Shown piece after piece: positions 49,935 through 58,007 of a DNA stretch of 64,000 bases (within the stretch, counting starts at the first letter, position 1; every line of letters begins with the position of its first letter). The position numbers and the translations under genes are program-made. The notes beneath the pieces are model-generated. The model saw only the letters and a list, made by a program, of their open reading frames with translations, did no database searches and was not told where the DNA came from. Origin of the DNA: Micromonospora luteifusca. GTDB lineage: Bacteria > Actinomycetota > Actinomycetes > Mycobacteriales > Micromonosporaceae. The stretch lies in the NCBI RefSeq assembly GCF_016907275.1, contig NZ_JAFBBP010000001.1:3648001-3712000 (forward strand), read 5' to 3'.

Positions 49935-50816
49935 ATGAGGCATGTTCGGATCACTTCCCGGCTGATTGCCCTGGTGGTGGTTGTGCTGGTCGGCGCCGGT
50001 GCGTGCGCGTTCGATCCGCAGTCCGGTGGGAGTGGTGGCGGGGGAGCTGCCCCAGCCGGGGCGGCGGAACAGGCAACGGGGGCGAGCGACACGCCCGGGC
50101 CGGACCAGCGCGGCCGGTCGACGCCGGCCGCCGCCACGACCAGACCGACACCGACCCCGACGTCGAAACCCACCCGCAGCGCAACGCCGAAGCCGACGCC
50201 CAGCACCGGTACGCCGACCGTCGCCGGCTGCCCGCAGGGCCAGCACCAGCGCGAGGTGGAGACCTACCTGGCCCGGTTGGGCGGGTTCGGCGCCGTGACC
50301 GTGGACGGCCGGCAGTCCGCCGCCGACTGCGCCGCGATCAAGAAGTTCCAGAAGAGGTACGGCATTCGCCCCGTCGAGGGTCGCGCCGGACCCACCACGT
50401 ACGACGTGGCCCAGCGCCTCGCCACCACCGACCCGGCCCGTTGCAAGGCTGGCACGGGCACCACGTTCTGCGTCGACCTGACCCGGCAGACCGTCTGGGC
50501 GGTCCGCGGCGGCAAGGTGATCATGCCTCCGACGGTGACCCGCACCGGAATGTCCGGCTACCGCACCCCCGCCGGCACGTTCACCGTCAACTTCCGCAAC
50601 CCGAAGGAGTGGTCCGACCCGTACGAGGTGTGGCTGCCGTACTGGCAGCACTTCACCCAGGGCATGGGCTTCCACGAGACCACCACCTACCTGCACGACA
50701 AGTCGATCGGCTCGCACGGCTGCGTCAACCTGTTGCACGCCGACGCCGTCCGCATGTGGGAGTTGGGGAAGGTCGGCACCCGGGTGGTGCTGATCGGCCG
50801 CCGCCCCGGCACCTGA
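49935..50816 (+). CDS. Lipoprotein L,D-transpeptidase (YkuD) with a peptidoglycan-binding domain
   Basis: The 293-residue protein has a lipoprotein signal (hydrophobic core then GAGAC, Cys24) and a Pro/Thr-rich linker. A peptidoglycan-binding-like domain follows (about 95-160, TYLARLGGFGAVTVDGRQSA), then a YkuD domain with SHGCVNL (about 260, catalytic Cys). It forms 3-3 cross-links in peptidoglycan outside the cell. It is divergent from the XPB helicase. Confidence 0.9.
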   Translation: MRHVRITSRLIALVVVVLVGAGACAFDPQSGGSGGGGAAPAGAAEQATGASDTPGPDQRGRSTPAAATTRPTPTPTSKPTRSATPKPTPSTGTPTVAGCPQGQHQREVETYLARLGGFGAVTVDGRQSAADCAAIKKFQKRYGIRPVEGRAGPTTYDVAQRLATTDPARCKAGTGTTFCVDLTRQTVWAVRGGKVIMPPTVTRTGMSGYRTPAGTFTVNFRNPKEWSDPYEVWLPYWQHFTQGMGFHETTTYLHDKSIGSHGCVNLLHADAVRMWELGKVGTRVVLIGRRPGT

Positions 50817-50913
50817 CCGACACGGAACGAACCGCGGGGATCACCCCCTGTCCGACCGGTCCCCCGAGTGTCACCCTTGGAGTCCAGGGCCGGACCGGGC
50901 GGGGAGGCTGGGT

Positions 50914-51150
50914 ATGACGGTCGACCGTGACGTGATCGCAGAGCATGAGCAAACATCACCTGACGAGGTGTCCCGTGCGACCGTGATCGCCTACGCGGTC
51001 GCCGCGACGCTCCTCGTCGGGTGGTTCCTCTTCGGCTGGCTGGTGCTGCGGCAGGGCTTCATCGACTCGGTCGGGGAGTCCGCCGGCGCCGGGTTCGCGC
51101 TGCTGCTGGTCATCTCGGTGGTCGGCACCGTACGCCGCAGCCGCCGCTGA
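50914..51150 (+). CDS. Small membrane protein
   Basis: The 78-residue protein has a hydrophilic N-terminus and two hydrophobic segments (about 25-45, TVIAYAVAATLLVGWFLFGW, and 54-72). GGGGAGG lies 6 bases upstream of the ATG. No family is recognised; it lies just downstream of the L,D-transpeptidase and may be co-expressed. Confidence 0.7.
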   Translation: MTVDRDVIAEHEQTSPDEVSRATVIAYAVAATLLVGWFLFGWLVLRQGFIDSVGESAGAGFALLLVISVVGTVRRSRR

Positions 51151-51197
51151 CCGACGGCACCCCGCACGGCAGTGCCCGCCGTTCCCGTGAGCGCCGG

Positions 51198-53684
51198 TCA
51201 GTCCGCCAGCACCGCCGCGGTGATTCGGTGCAGCGCGAAGGTGTGCAGCATCTCCGTCCGCTCGTCCTCGGCGCGTAGGTAGCCGGCGCCGATCGAGACC
51301 GGCTTGAGCAGTCGGGACGCCGTCGCCCCGTGTGCGTCGACGTAACCGACCCAGACCAGCGCCTTGTCGCGCACCGCCTGCTGGAGCACCGCCAGGGCCT
51401 CGCTGTGCGTGTGCGCCGGCACCGGGCCACCGCCCAACCCCGGCGCCCCACCGCGGACCACCGCCGGTGCCCGTCGGGCCGCCCGCGCCGCCGCGTCACC
51501 CCGTCGGATGTGTTCCACCACCCCGAGCAGCCGGGGCATGGGCAGCTTCGGGGCGGCCAGCGGATCGAGCGTCCGGGTGGTCACCGACACCCGGGCCGGG
51601 GCCCGCCGGATCCGTGGCCGGGCCAGCACGGCGCTGCCGCTGCCGTCCTCCTGCACCGGGGCGAACCCGGCGTCGCGCAGCGCGCCCAGCAACCGACCGA
51701 CCTGGTACTGCGTACACAGCACCGTCGGCGCGAGCCGGCGCAGTGCCAACGACTCCAGCCGACGGTCGGCCAGCACCTCGCTGAGCAGAGCCTCGTCGTC
51801 GCTGCGCAGGTACGCCCCGGCCAACCCGACCCGCAGCCCGCCGTGCTTACGGGCCACGTCGTCGACCAGGTAGGTGAGCCCCTGCGGCACCGGGGTACGC
51901 GACCGTCGCCGGAACACGTCGTGCAGGTCGTCGGCCGTGTAGCCGGAATCCAGTGCTCGCCGCACGCTCGCCGTGGTGACCCGGTGCACGCTGGCGCCGC
52001 CGGCCGACTCGAGTTCGGTCATCGCCTCCAACTCGACGGCGAGTGCCGGCTCGGGTGGGCCAGGCACCACCACCGTCAGGTCGGCCTGCACCAGGAAGTG
52101 GTCGACCGGGGCGGGCAGCAGCGCGTCCAGCGCTCGGACGGCGCTGGACGGGTCGCCGCTCTCGACGTCGGCGTGCACGCCCAGCGGGTCGTCGCCGCCC
52201 CGCTCGTCGGCCGACGTCAGCTCACCCAGCAACAGTCGCCCGTACGACGTGAGCGCTCCCAGCCCGGTGACGCCGAGCTGTGCGGCCTCCGCCAGCACCT
52301 CCCGGTGGGTTGCGTCCCTGCCTCGGCTGCGTCGCGGCGCCCGCCAGTCCAGCAGGTCCTGCACTTCCTCCGGGGTGGGGGCGGTCGCCGGCTCCAGGTC
52401 GGCGAGCACGCTGAGCACCGCCCGCCGGGTGGCCGGCACGCTGGCCCGTTCGGCTTCGGCGGAAAGCGCGGTGATCGGCCGGTCCCGGTCGTCACGGCGG
52501 CCGACCAGCCCGACCTGCCGGGTCATGGTCAGCCAGGCTCGGGCGAGCTGCTCCCAACGCTGGGCCAGCGAGCCGGCTCGCCACACCTCGTACCCGCCGG
52601 TCGGCAGCACCTGCTGGTCCGCCCCGTACCGGCTGGTGGTCGCGCCGGGCATCTCCAGCTCGCCCGCGAGCCCCGCCGCGTACGCCACTTCGAGCAGCAG
52701 CGCGGCGGTCGGTTCGTCCAGCCCGGCGGTACGTGCCAACCGACGCAGGTCCCGCACGCCGATGCCGCCCGAGCGCAGCACCGGCGCGGGCTCGTCGGCG
52801 AGTTGCTCCAGCAGCCCTTCGGTGTGGCGGACCACCTCCATCGTCTGCCCGGCTCCCGCCGAGTCGACCGCCTTCGGCTCGCGGGGTGCGGCAGCCACCG
52901 GTGGCGGGCTGGTGCGCAGTGGCCCGAGCGGCCCGCTGTCGCGGCGCAGCAGCAGGCCGACCTCGCGGGGCAACTCCACCGTGCCGCTGGTCGTCGACGA
53001 GCCGGTCGTCACGGGGACCAGCAGCCGGTTGTCGACGAGCCAGCGCACCGGGGACCCGGTCGGGGCGCCTCCGTTGGTCGGGTCGGAGAGCACCGGGTCC
53101 TCCGCACCTAGCGGCGGTGCCTGCAACGCGCCCGGGGGCACGCTGCCCACCGGTGGGCCAGCCGCCAACCGGTCCAGGATCGCCCGGGCCGAGGGTGGGG
53201 CGGCGAGCAGCGTCCGCCGAAGCTTCGCCGGGTCCGCGCAGAGCGCGGCCGTGCGCGGGTCCAGCTCCGCGGCTGGCCGGCCGAGCCCAGCGGGGTACGG
53301 GGCGACTTCGTCGACGGCGGGCACCACTTGCAGCGCGTGCTCCGGGCCGTACAGCAGGAACAGCGCGCGGAGCCGACCCACGGCGGCTCGGATGGCCGTC
53401 GGGGCCGGTGGGTGCGGCCCGGCGGTCGCCATCGCGAGTACGGCGTCGGTGGCCGTGGTGCCGTCGTCCAGACTTCGGGTGAGGCGGGCCGCGTCGAGGA
53501 TCTGGAGGGTGAACTGGTCCAGCCCGTCCAGCGCGCGGGCCACCGAGACCCGGGACTGGGCCCGGATGGCCAGGGCGGAGACGTCGGCCGGCACGGGCAC
53601 GACGAGGTCGGGCCGCAGCTGGAGCAGCGCGGCCAGCGACTCATCGGGCAGTGACCGCAGGTGGTCGGCGAGTGAGGTGGTCAT
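51198..53684 (-). CDS. Helicase-associated PF13625-type DNA-binding protein
   Basis: The 828-residue protein matches the actinobacterial helicase-C-terminal/WYL-like protein found beside XPB: MTTSLADHLRSLPDESLAALLQLRPDLV at the N-terminus, ALDALLPAPVDHFLVQADLTVVVPGPPEP in the centre and a WYL-like C-terminal domain (VGYVDAHGATASRLLKPVSIG). It contains no helicase motifs of its own and probably assists XPB at damaged DNA; the exact role is unknown. Confidence 0.85.
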   Translation of the reverse strand: MTTSLADHLRSLPDESLAALLQLRPDLVVPVPADVSALAIRAQSRVSVARALDGLDQFTLQILDAARLTRSLDDGTTATDAVLAMATAGPHPPAPTAIRAAVGRLRALFLLYGPEHALQVVPAVDEVAPYPAGLGRPAAELDPRTAALCADPAKLRRTLLAAPPSARAILDRLAAGPPVGSVPPGALQAPPLGAEDPVLSDPTNGGAPTGSPVRWLVDNRLLVPVTTGSSTTSGTVELPREVGLLLRRDSGPLGPLRTSPPPVAAAPREPKAVDSAGAGQTMEVVRHTEGLLEQLADEPAPVLRSGGIGVRDLRRLARTAGLDEPTAALLLEVAYAAGLAGELEMPGATTSRYGADQQVLPTGGYEVWRAGSLAQRWEQLARAWLTMTRQVGLVGRRDDRDRPITALSAEAERASVPATRRAVLSVLADLEPATAPTPEEVQDLLDWRAPRRSRGRDATHREVLAEAAQLGVTGLGALTSYGRLLLGELTSADERGGDDPLGVHADVESGDPSSAVRALDALLPAPVDHFLVQADLTVVVPGPPEPALAVELEAMTELESAGGASVHRVTTASVRRALDSGYTADDLHDVFRRRSRTPVPQGLTYLVDDVARKHGGLRVGLAGAYLRSDDEALLSEVLADRRLESLALRRLAPTVLCTQYQVGRLLGALRDAGFAPVQEDGSGSAVLARPRIRRAPARVSVTTRTLDPLAAPKLPMPRLLGVVEHIRRGDAAARAARRAPAVVRGGAPGLGGGPVPAHTHSEALAVLQQAVRDKALVWVGYVDAHGATASRLLKPVSIGAGYLRAEDERTEMLHTFALHRITAAVLAD

Positions 53685-53768
53685 CGTCTTTCCACGCTAG
53701 CCCGGCACTGGGCTGTCGCGCCTCTCGGACGTCCGGCCGGCTGCGAGTCGACGGGTACGTTTCTCGGC

Positions 53769-54392
53769 ATGTACGCCCTGACGGTCGGATTTGATCTCGA
53801 CATGACCCTGGTTGACTCCCGCCCCGGCATCGCCGCGACCTACCGGGCGCTGACCGCGAGGACCGGTGTGCCGGTGGACGCGGAGCTGGCGGTGTCCCGT
53901 CTCGGCCCGCCGCTTCGTACCGAGATCGCCCACTGGTTTCCGCCAGAGCAGGTCGAGTCGGCGGTTCGCGTGTACCGCGAGCTGTATCCGGCGTACGCGA
54001 TCACTCCGACGGTCCCGCTGCCCGGCGCGCGGGAGGCCATCGACGCGATTCGTGCTCGCGGCGGCCGTGTGCTGGTCGTCACTTCCAAGATCGGCCGGTT
54101 GGCCCAGCTGCACCTGGATCACCTGGGCCTCACGGTCGACGAGTTGGCCGGTGACCTGTTCGCGGAGCAGAAGGCGACCGCCCTGCGGGAGCACGACGCG
54201 ACCCACTACGTCGGTGACCATGTGGCCGACATGGTCGCGGCGGTGACCGCCGGGGTGCCCGGCATCGGCGTCGCGACCGGCCCGTGCTCCCCCGACGAGC
54301 TGCGCGCGGCCGGGGCGGACGTGGTGCTGGATGATCTCTCCGAATTCCCGGCGGCGCTGGACGGCATGATCCAGCTAGCCTTGGAGCAGTAG
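53769..54392 (+). CDS. HAD-superfamily phosphatase (phosphoglycolate phosphatase-like)
   Basis: The 207-residue protein has FDLDMTLVDSRPGIAATYRAL (nucleophile and acid Asp), VVTSKIGRLAQLHL (motif II), a lysine in AEQKATALREH and VGDHVADMVAAVTAGVPGIG (motif IV). It dephosphorylates a small phosphate ester. It lies 27 bases before the cold-shock gene and may be co-transcribed. Confidence 0.87.
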   Translation: MYALTVGFDLDMTLVDSRPGIAATYRALTARTGVPVDAELAVSRLGPPLRTEIAHWFPPEQVESAVRVYRELYPAYAITPTVPLPGAREAIDAIRARGGRVLVVTSKIGRLAQLHLDHLGLTVDELAGDLFAEQKATALREHDATHYVGDHVADMVAAVTAGVPGIGVATGPCSPDELRAAGADVVLDDLSEFPAALDGMIQLALEQ

Positions 54393-54419
54393 CGGCTCAA
54401 GTGAAGCAGGGGTTTTCAG

Positions 54420-54806
54420 GTGCCTACGGGTCGAGTGAAGTGGTACGACACGGCCAAGGGATACGGCTTCGTCACCAGTGACGAGGGCGGCGACGTGTTC
54501 CTGCCCAAGGGGGCGTTGCCGGCGGGTGTCACGGACCTCAAGGGTGGCCAGCGGGTCGACTTCAGTGTGGTGGACAGCCGCCGGGGCGCACAAGCCATGG
54601 GAGTCAAGCTGCTGGACGCGCCACCGTCGATGGCGGAGTTGCGCCGGCGGCCGGCCGAGGAGCTGCACGGCCTGGTCGAAGACATGATCAAGGTGCTGGA
54701 GGCGAAGGTCCAGCCGGACCTGCGCCGGGGTCGGTACCCGGACAAGAAGGCCGCGCAGAAGATTGCTCAGCTGGTCCACGCCGTTGCGAACGAGCTGGAG
54801 GTCTGA
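54420..54806 (+). CDS. Cold-shock domain protein with a C-terminal extension
   Basis: The 128-residue protein begins with a cold-shock domain (GRVKWYDTAKGYGFVTSDEGGDVFLP, with the RNP1/RNP2-like KGYGFV and DVFLP) and continues with about 60 helical residues (LVEDMIKVLEAKVQPDLRRGRYP). It binds single-stranded nucleic acid. The start is GTG. It overlaps mqnD by 40 bases, tail to tail. Confidence 0.88.
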   Translation: MPTGRVKWYDTAKGYGFVTSDEGGDVFLPKGALPAGVTDLKGGQRVDFSVVDSRRGAQAMGVKLLDAPPSMAELRRRPAEELHGLVEDMIKVLEAKVQPDLRRGRYPDKKAAQKIAQLVHAVANELEV

Positions 54807-55615
54807 GGCACCAGCCCGGCGGTGGCGGCGCGGTCAAGCAGTGCCGTCACCGCGGCGAATCCGGCCTCACCCAGGTCGGCGGTGAACTCGTTGACGTAGA
54901 GGCCGATGTGCCGGTCCACCACGTCGAGTTCCATCTCCTGGGCGTGCGCCAGCACGTACTCTCGGCTGGCCGCCGGGTCCGCCCAGGCCTGCCGGACCGA
55001 CTCGCGGACCCATCCGGCCGCGGCCTCCGGGTCCACCGCGCCACGCCGGGCCAGGATCGCGCCCAGGGGGATGGGCAGGCCGGTGTCGGCCTCCCACCAC
55101 TCGCCGAGGTCGACCAGGGCGCTCAGGCCGTGCCGGTGGTAGGTGAACCGGGCCTCGTGGATGACCAGCCCAGCGTCGTAACGGCCGGCCGCGACACCCG
55201 GCATGATCTCGTGGAACGGGACCACCTCGATCCGGGCCGGCGGACGCCCGGCCGACCAGAGCCGGAACAGCAGGTACGCGGTCGTCCGGTCACCCGGCAC
55301 CGCCACCGTGGCACCGGTCAGGTCGGTGCGGTCCGGCCCGCCGTCGCGGTCGCCCCGGGTGAGCACGAGCGGGCCGCAGCCGCGACCGAGCGCGCCACCG
55401 CAGGGCAGCAGGTGGTAGTCGTCGAGCAGCCAGGGCAACGCCGCGAAGCTCACCTTCACCAGGTCGAACGCGCCCCGCTCGGCCGCCGTGTTGGTGACGT
55501 CCACGTCGGCGTACGTCACCTCGACCGGCGGCGCGCCGGGCACCCGCCCGTGCACCAGGGCGTGGAAGACGAACGTGTCGTTGGGGCAGGGCGAGATCGC
55601 CAGAGAGAGCGCCAC
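54767..55615 (-). CDS. mqnD: 1,4-dihydroxy-6-naphthoate synthase
   Basis: From GTG 55615 the frame gives 282 residues with the MqnA/MqnD-type pattern: LAISPCPNDTFVFHALVHGRV at the start, FDLVKVSFAALPWLLDDYHLLPCGGALGRGCGPLVL and LVIHEARFTYHRHG. It performs a late step in the futalosine route to menaquinone. The longer open frame upstream is low-complexity repeat DNA and not coding. mqnB lies 2.4 kb away. Confidence 0.9.
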   Translation of the reverse strand: MALSLAISPCPNDTFVFHALVHGRVPGAPPVEVTYADVDVTNTAAERGAFDLVKVSFAALPWLLDDYHLLPCGGALGRGCGPLVLTRGDRDGGPDRTDLTGATVAVPGDRTTAYLLFRLWSAGRPPARIEVVPFHEIMPGVAAGRYDAGLVIHEARFTYHRHGLSALVDLGEWWEADTGLPIPLGAILARRGAVDPEAAAGWVRESVRQAWADPAASREYVLAHAQEMELDVVDRHIGLYVNEFTADLGEAGFAAVTALLDRAATAGLVPQTSSSFATAWTS

Positions 55616-55687
55616 GCCCCTCACGTTAGCCCCGCCCCCCGGCCGATCAGTCGCCGCGGTCCCGCACCTGTGATCTGCCGGGCACCC

Positions 55688-56062
55688 GCCGCCGCCTGCC
55701 TGCCTGCCTGCCGCCGCCTGCCTGCCGCCTGCCTGCCTGCCGCCGCCTGCCTGCCGCCGCCTGCCTGCCGCCGCCTGCCTGCCGCCGCCTGCCTGCCGCC
55801 GCCTGCCTGCCGCTGCCTGCCTGCCTGCCTGCCTGCCTGCCGCTGCCTGCCTGCCGCTGCCTGCCTGCCGCTGCCTGCCTGCCGCTGCCTGCCCGCTGCC
55901 TGCCTGCCCGCTGCCTGCCCGCTGCCTGCCCGTCCGCCTCTGCCCGCCGCCTCCCCGTCCGCCGCTGCCCGCCGCCTGCCCGTCCGCCGCTGCCTGCCGT
56001 CGCCTGTCCGCGAGCCGGCCTGTCCGCGAGCCGGCCTGTCCGCGAGCCGCCGCCTGTCCGCC
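55688..56062. repeat. Tandem array of a 14-bp CCTGCCTGCCGCCG-like unit
   Basis: The unit GCCTGCCTGCCGCC repeats with small changes; most copies in the first half are exact, later ones vary (CCTGCCTGCCGCTG, CCTGCCCGCTG). Three copies of a 16-base CCTGTCCGCGAGCCGG unit end the array near 56045. As 14 is not a multiple of 3, all frames are cycled, which argues against a coding function. Confidence 0.85.
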
Positions 56063-56258
56063 AGCCGTCGGGGCTCGGACGCCGCTGCTGCTCCCTGTAG
56101 AGCTGCCCCGTCTGTGGGGCGCGATGACGGCGGTGATGGTCGTCGACTCGCCGGCCCACTCGTCGACGAAAGTAGGACAGGCCACGCCTCGGGCCACTCC
56201 GATCGTCCGCGCCAGGGCACGCCCGCCATCCGTCGACGCGGTCCGGTCGCCGGTGGCA

Positions 56259-56413
56259 GGGTGGGCCTGATGTGTGTCGCGGTCGGCGGGGCCGTCGGGG
56301 CGAGGGTGGGCTGGTCGTTCGCCGAGGTGGGCCTCCTCGTCGATGCCAGGGTGGGCCCGATGCGTGTCGGGGTGGGTGGGGCCGTCGGCGCCAGGGTGGG
56401 CTGGCCGTCCGCC
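56259..56413. repeat. Pair of degenerate 65-bp direct repeats
   Basis: The stretches near 56259-56325 and 56349-56413 both run from AGGGTGGGC through GATG-GTGTCG and GGGGCCGTCGG to AGGGTGGGCTGG and GTCGCC or GTCCGCC. They are about 80 percent alike by eye. Similar GGGTGGG-rich elements recur near 56690-56810. Confidence 0.6.
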
Positions 56414-56484
56414 GTCACCTGCGGGCCTCCCGCCACCGCCGGCCCTCAAGTCGGCTGCCGGGCCTCACGTCACCTGTCCCCGGA

Positions 56485-56564
56485 CATGATCGACACCATG
56501 TCGCCGATGTGGGGGTATCCCGCGCCTCGAATACCGCAATGTCGGCGACATGGAGTGGATCCTG
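56485..56564. repeat. Dispersed palindrome, family B, copy 2
   Basis: Left arm CATGATCGACACCATGTCGC and its right counterpart ending GACATGGAGTGGATCCTG pair imperfectly over 34 bases around a GCGCCTCG-containing loop. It resembles the copy at 46911-46991. The right end runs into a perfect 16-bp palindrome, CCTGTCCCGGGACAGG (56561-56576). Confidence 0.7.
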
Positions 56565-56814
56565 TCCCGGGACAGGACCACGCGAAGCCAAACCATGCCG
56601 GCCTTGGGCAGCTTGTCTGCTTTGTGGGTATCACGCCTGGCCAGCCTCATCGTGTACGTGGTTAATTGTCCGGACGCGGGTCGGTCGTCGGTGCCCAGGG
56701 TGGGCCTGATGTGCGTCGGGTGGTGCGCCCGTCTGGGTCGGGGTGGGTCTGGTCGTACATCGGGGTGGGTCTGGTCGTGCATCGGGGTGGGCGGGTCGTC
56801 CGCGCCAGGGTGAG

Positions 56815-56875
56815 CCTGCCGTCCGCCAGCTGGGCCTGCCGTCCGCCAGCTGGGCCTGCCGTCCGCCAGCTGGGC
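56815..56875. repeat. Tandem CCTGCCGTCCGCCAGCTGGG repeats
   Basis: Three adjacent copies of a 20-bp unit, the last shortened, followed by two diverged copies. They lie inside the inverted-repeat-bounded segment. Confidence 0.75.
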
Positions 56876-57011
56876 TGCCGTCCGCAAGCTGAGCCTGGCC
56901 GTCCGCAGGTGCTTGGGCACTGCCGTGCCGGCGAGGTGCACCCGTGGCGTGCCCCACTGACGGGGCAGCTCTACAGGCGCCAACGAAGGGATTTACACAG
57001 CGGCGGAGACA

Positions 57012-57032
57012 CTATCCACAGGGTTTTCCACA
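57012..57032. other. Two DnaA-box-like sites
   Basis: CTATCCACA (57012-57020) and TTTTCCACA (57024-57032) each differ from the DnaA box consensus TTATCCACA at one position. They are spaced by 3 bases, about 50 bases upstream of the HTH-GNAT gene. dnaA and dnaN are not in the window, so this is not oriC. Confidence 0.45.
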
Positions 57033-57082
57033 GGTGGACGGGTTCTGTTGACGGCGCGAGCTGAGCGGAAAACCATGGACGG

Positions 57083-57937
57083 ATGGCTGCCGACTCGGGT
57101 GCGATCGACGTGGGGGCAACCCTGCGCGATCTTCGTCGACATGCCGACCTGAGCCAGCGCGAGTTGGCCGAGAGGTCCGGGGTCCCGAAGAGCACGTTGG
57201 CTCGGATCGAGGCGGGGCAGGGTGCCGGGCCGGCGTTCCGCACCGTGGAGCGGCTGGTCCGTGCGGCCGGCGGTGAGGTCGTTCTCAAACTCCCCGACGC
57301 CCGCTCCTCTGCGGCGGCTGACGAGTCACCGCAGCCGCCCGACAACGAGCTGCGGGACGAGTTGCGGGACGAGGCCGGCCGTCGGTACCCAGCGCACCTC
57401 GACGTCCGTCGAGTTCTGACCCTCAAGGACTGGCCGGCCGCCTGGTGGGTGCACTCCTACACCCTTCCGCGGCGGTTGTGGCCGGTACGCGTCCCGGAGC
57501 TGACCTATGACCTCGATCGAGCACGACGTGACGAGCGGCGGCTGCGGGCCCGGACTCGGGCCCAGGTGCGGTTTCGGCGCGCGTTCGAAGGGCTGCCGGC
57601 CACCTCGTGGCGCTTTCTCGCCGAGGTGCCCGGGGCTGGGCCGGTCGGTGAGTTGAGGGCCCATGAGCGAAGCCTGGACCTCCTCCTCGGCGAGGATTGG
57701 GGCGACCGGCGTGAGCTGGTGTTGGAGAGCGTCGTTGTTGCTCCCGGCCTACGGACCCTGGGCATGGGCCGTCAGCTGATCGAGCTGCTGGCCCGGGAGA
57801 TGGCAGTCGCCGACATCCGGGCCATCCACGCGATAGCCGAGGGCGGCAACGTCGAGTTTCTGCTCGCCTGCGGGTTCGAGCTGCAGGCGGGTCGGCCGTC
57901 GGCGCTCACGCTCGAAGTCCGTCCGCCTCGGCGGTAG
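57083..57937 (+). CDS. XRE helix-turn-helix / GNAT acetyltransferase fusion
   Basis: The 284-residue protein joins an N-terminal Cro/CI-type helix-turn-helix (about 10-65, LRRHADLSQRELAERSGVPK) to a C-terminal GNAT-like domain (about 190-280, VVVAPGLRTLGMGRQLIELL with the acetyl-CoA loop R-T-L-G-M-G). A middle region contains RRVLTLKDWPAAWWVHSYTLP. Such fusions may link a regulator to an acetylation activity; the target is unknown. Confidence 0.82.
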   Translation: MAADSGAIDVGATLRDLRRHADLSQRELAERSGVPKSTLARIEAGQGAGPAFRTVERLVRAAGGEVVLKLPDARSSAAADESPQPPDNELRDELRDEAGRRYPAHLDVRRVLTLKDWPAAWWVHSYTLPRRLWPVRVPELTYDLDRARRDERRLRARTRAQVRFRRAFEGLPATSWRFLAEVPGAGPVGELRAHERSLDLLLGEDWGDRRELVLESVVVAPGLRTLGMGRQLIELLAREMAVADIRAIHAIAEGGNVEFLLACGFELQAGRPSALTLEVRPPRR

Positions 57938-58007
57938 TCAGCGCAGCGCCGGGCCGCCAGTCAGCGCAGCGCCGGGGCCGCTCGTCAGCGCAGCGCCGGG
58001 GCCGCTG
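57937..58007. repeat. Three tandem 24-bp copies over the 3' end of mqnB
   Basis: GTCAGCGCAGCGCCGGGGCC-type units start at 57937, 57960 and 57984. The third contains the last codons and stop of mqnB on the minus strand; each of the others would also encode APALR and a stop. The gene's 3' end has therefore been triplicated. Confidence 0.8.

Larger units (their letters stand above)
56094..56977. mobile_element. 884-bp segment bounded by 27-bp inverted repeats (MITE-like)
   Basis: 56094-56120 begins CCTGTAGAGCTGCCCCGTC and 56951-56977 is its reverse complement with one mismatch (26 of 27). There is no transposase and no obvious target-site duplication. The interior holds GC-rich repeats and a nested family B palindrome. 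A non-autonomous element or the remains of one is the best guess. Confidence 0.5.
55616..57082. other. 1.47-kb gap of repeats with no supported gene
   Basis: All six frames are open over long distances only because tandem repeats lack stops. It contains a 14-bp tandem array (55688-56062), a pair of 27-bp inverted repeats (56094-56120 and 56951-56977), related GC-rich repeats near 56259-56413 and 56815-56875, a family B palindrome (56485-56564) and two DnaA-box-like sites (57012-57032). Confidence 0.7.

Noticed and set aside
55688..56062. Possible CRISPR array
   Set aside because: Units are directly adjacent with no unique spacers, and no cas gene is present.
54908..56665. A long plus-strand reading frame with PACRRLPAAACLPP-like repeats
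   Set aside because: It exists only because the 14-bp tandem array has no stop codons; the opposite strand is open too, and mqnD is well supported on the other strand over its first part.
57012..57032. Chromosomal origin
   Set aside because: Only two DnaA-like boxes, no AT-rich unwinding region and no dnaA, dnaN or gyrB nearby.
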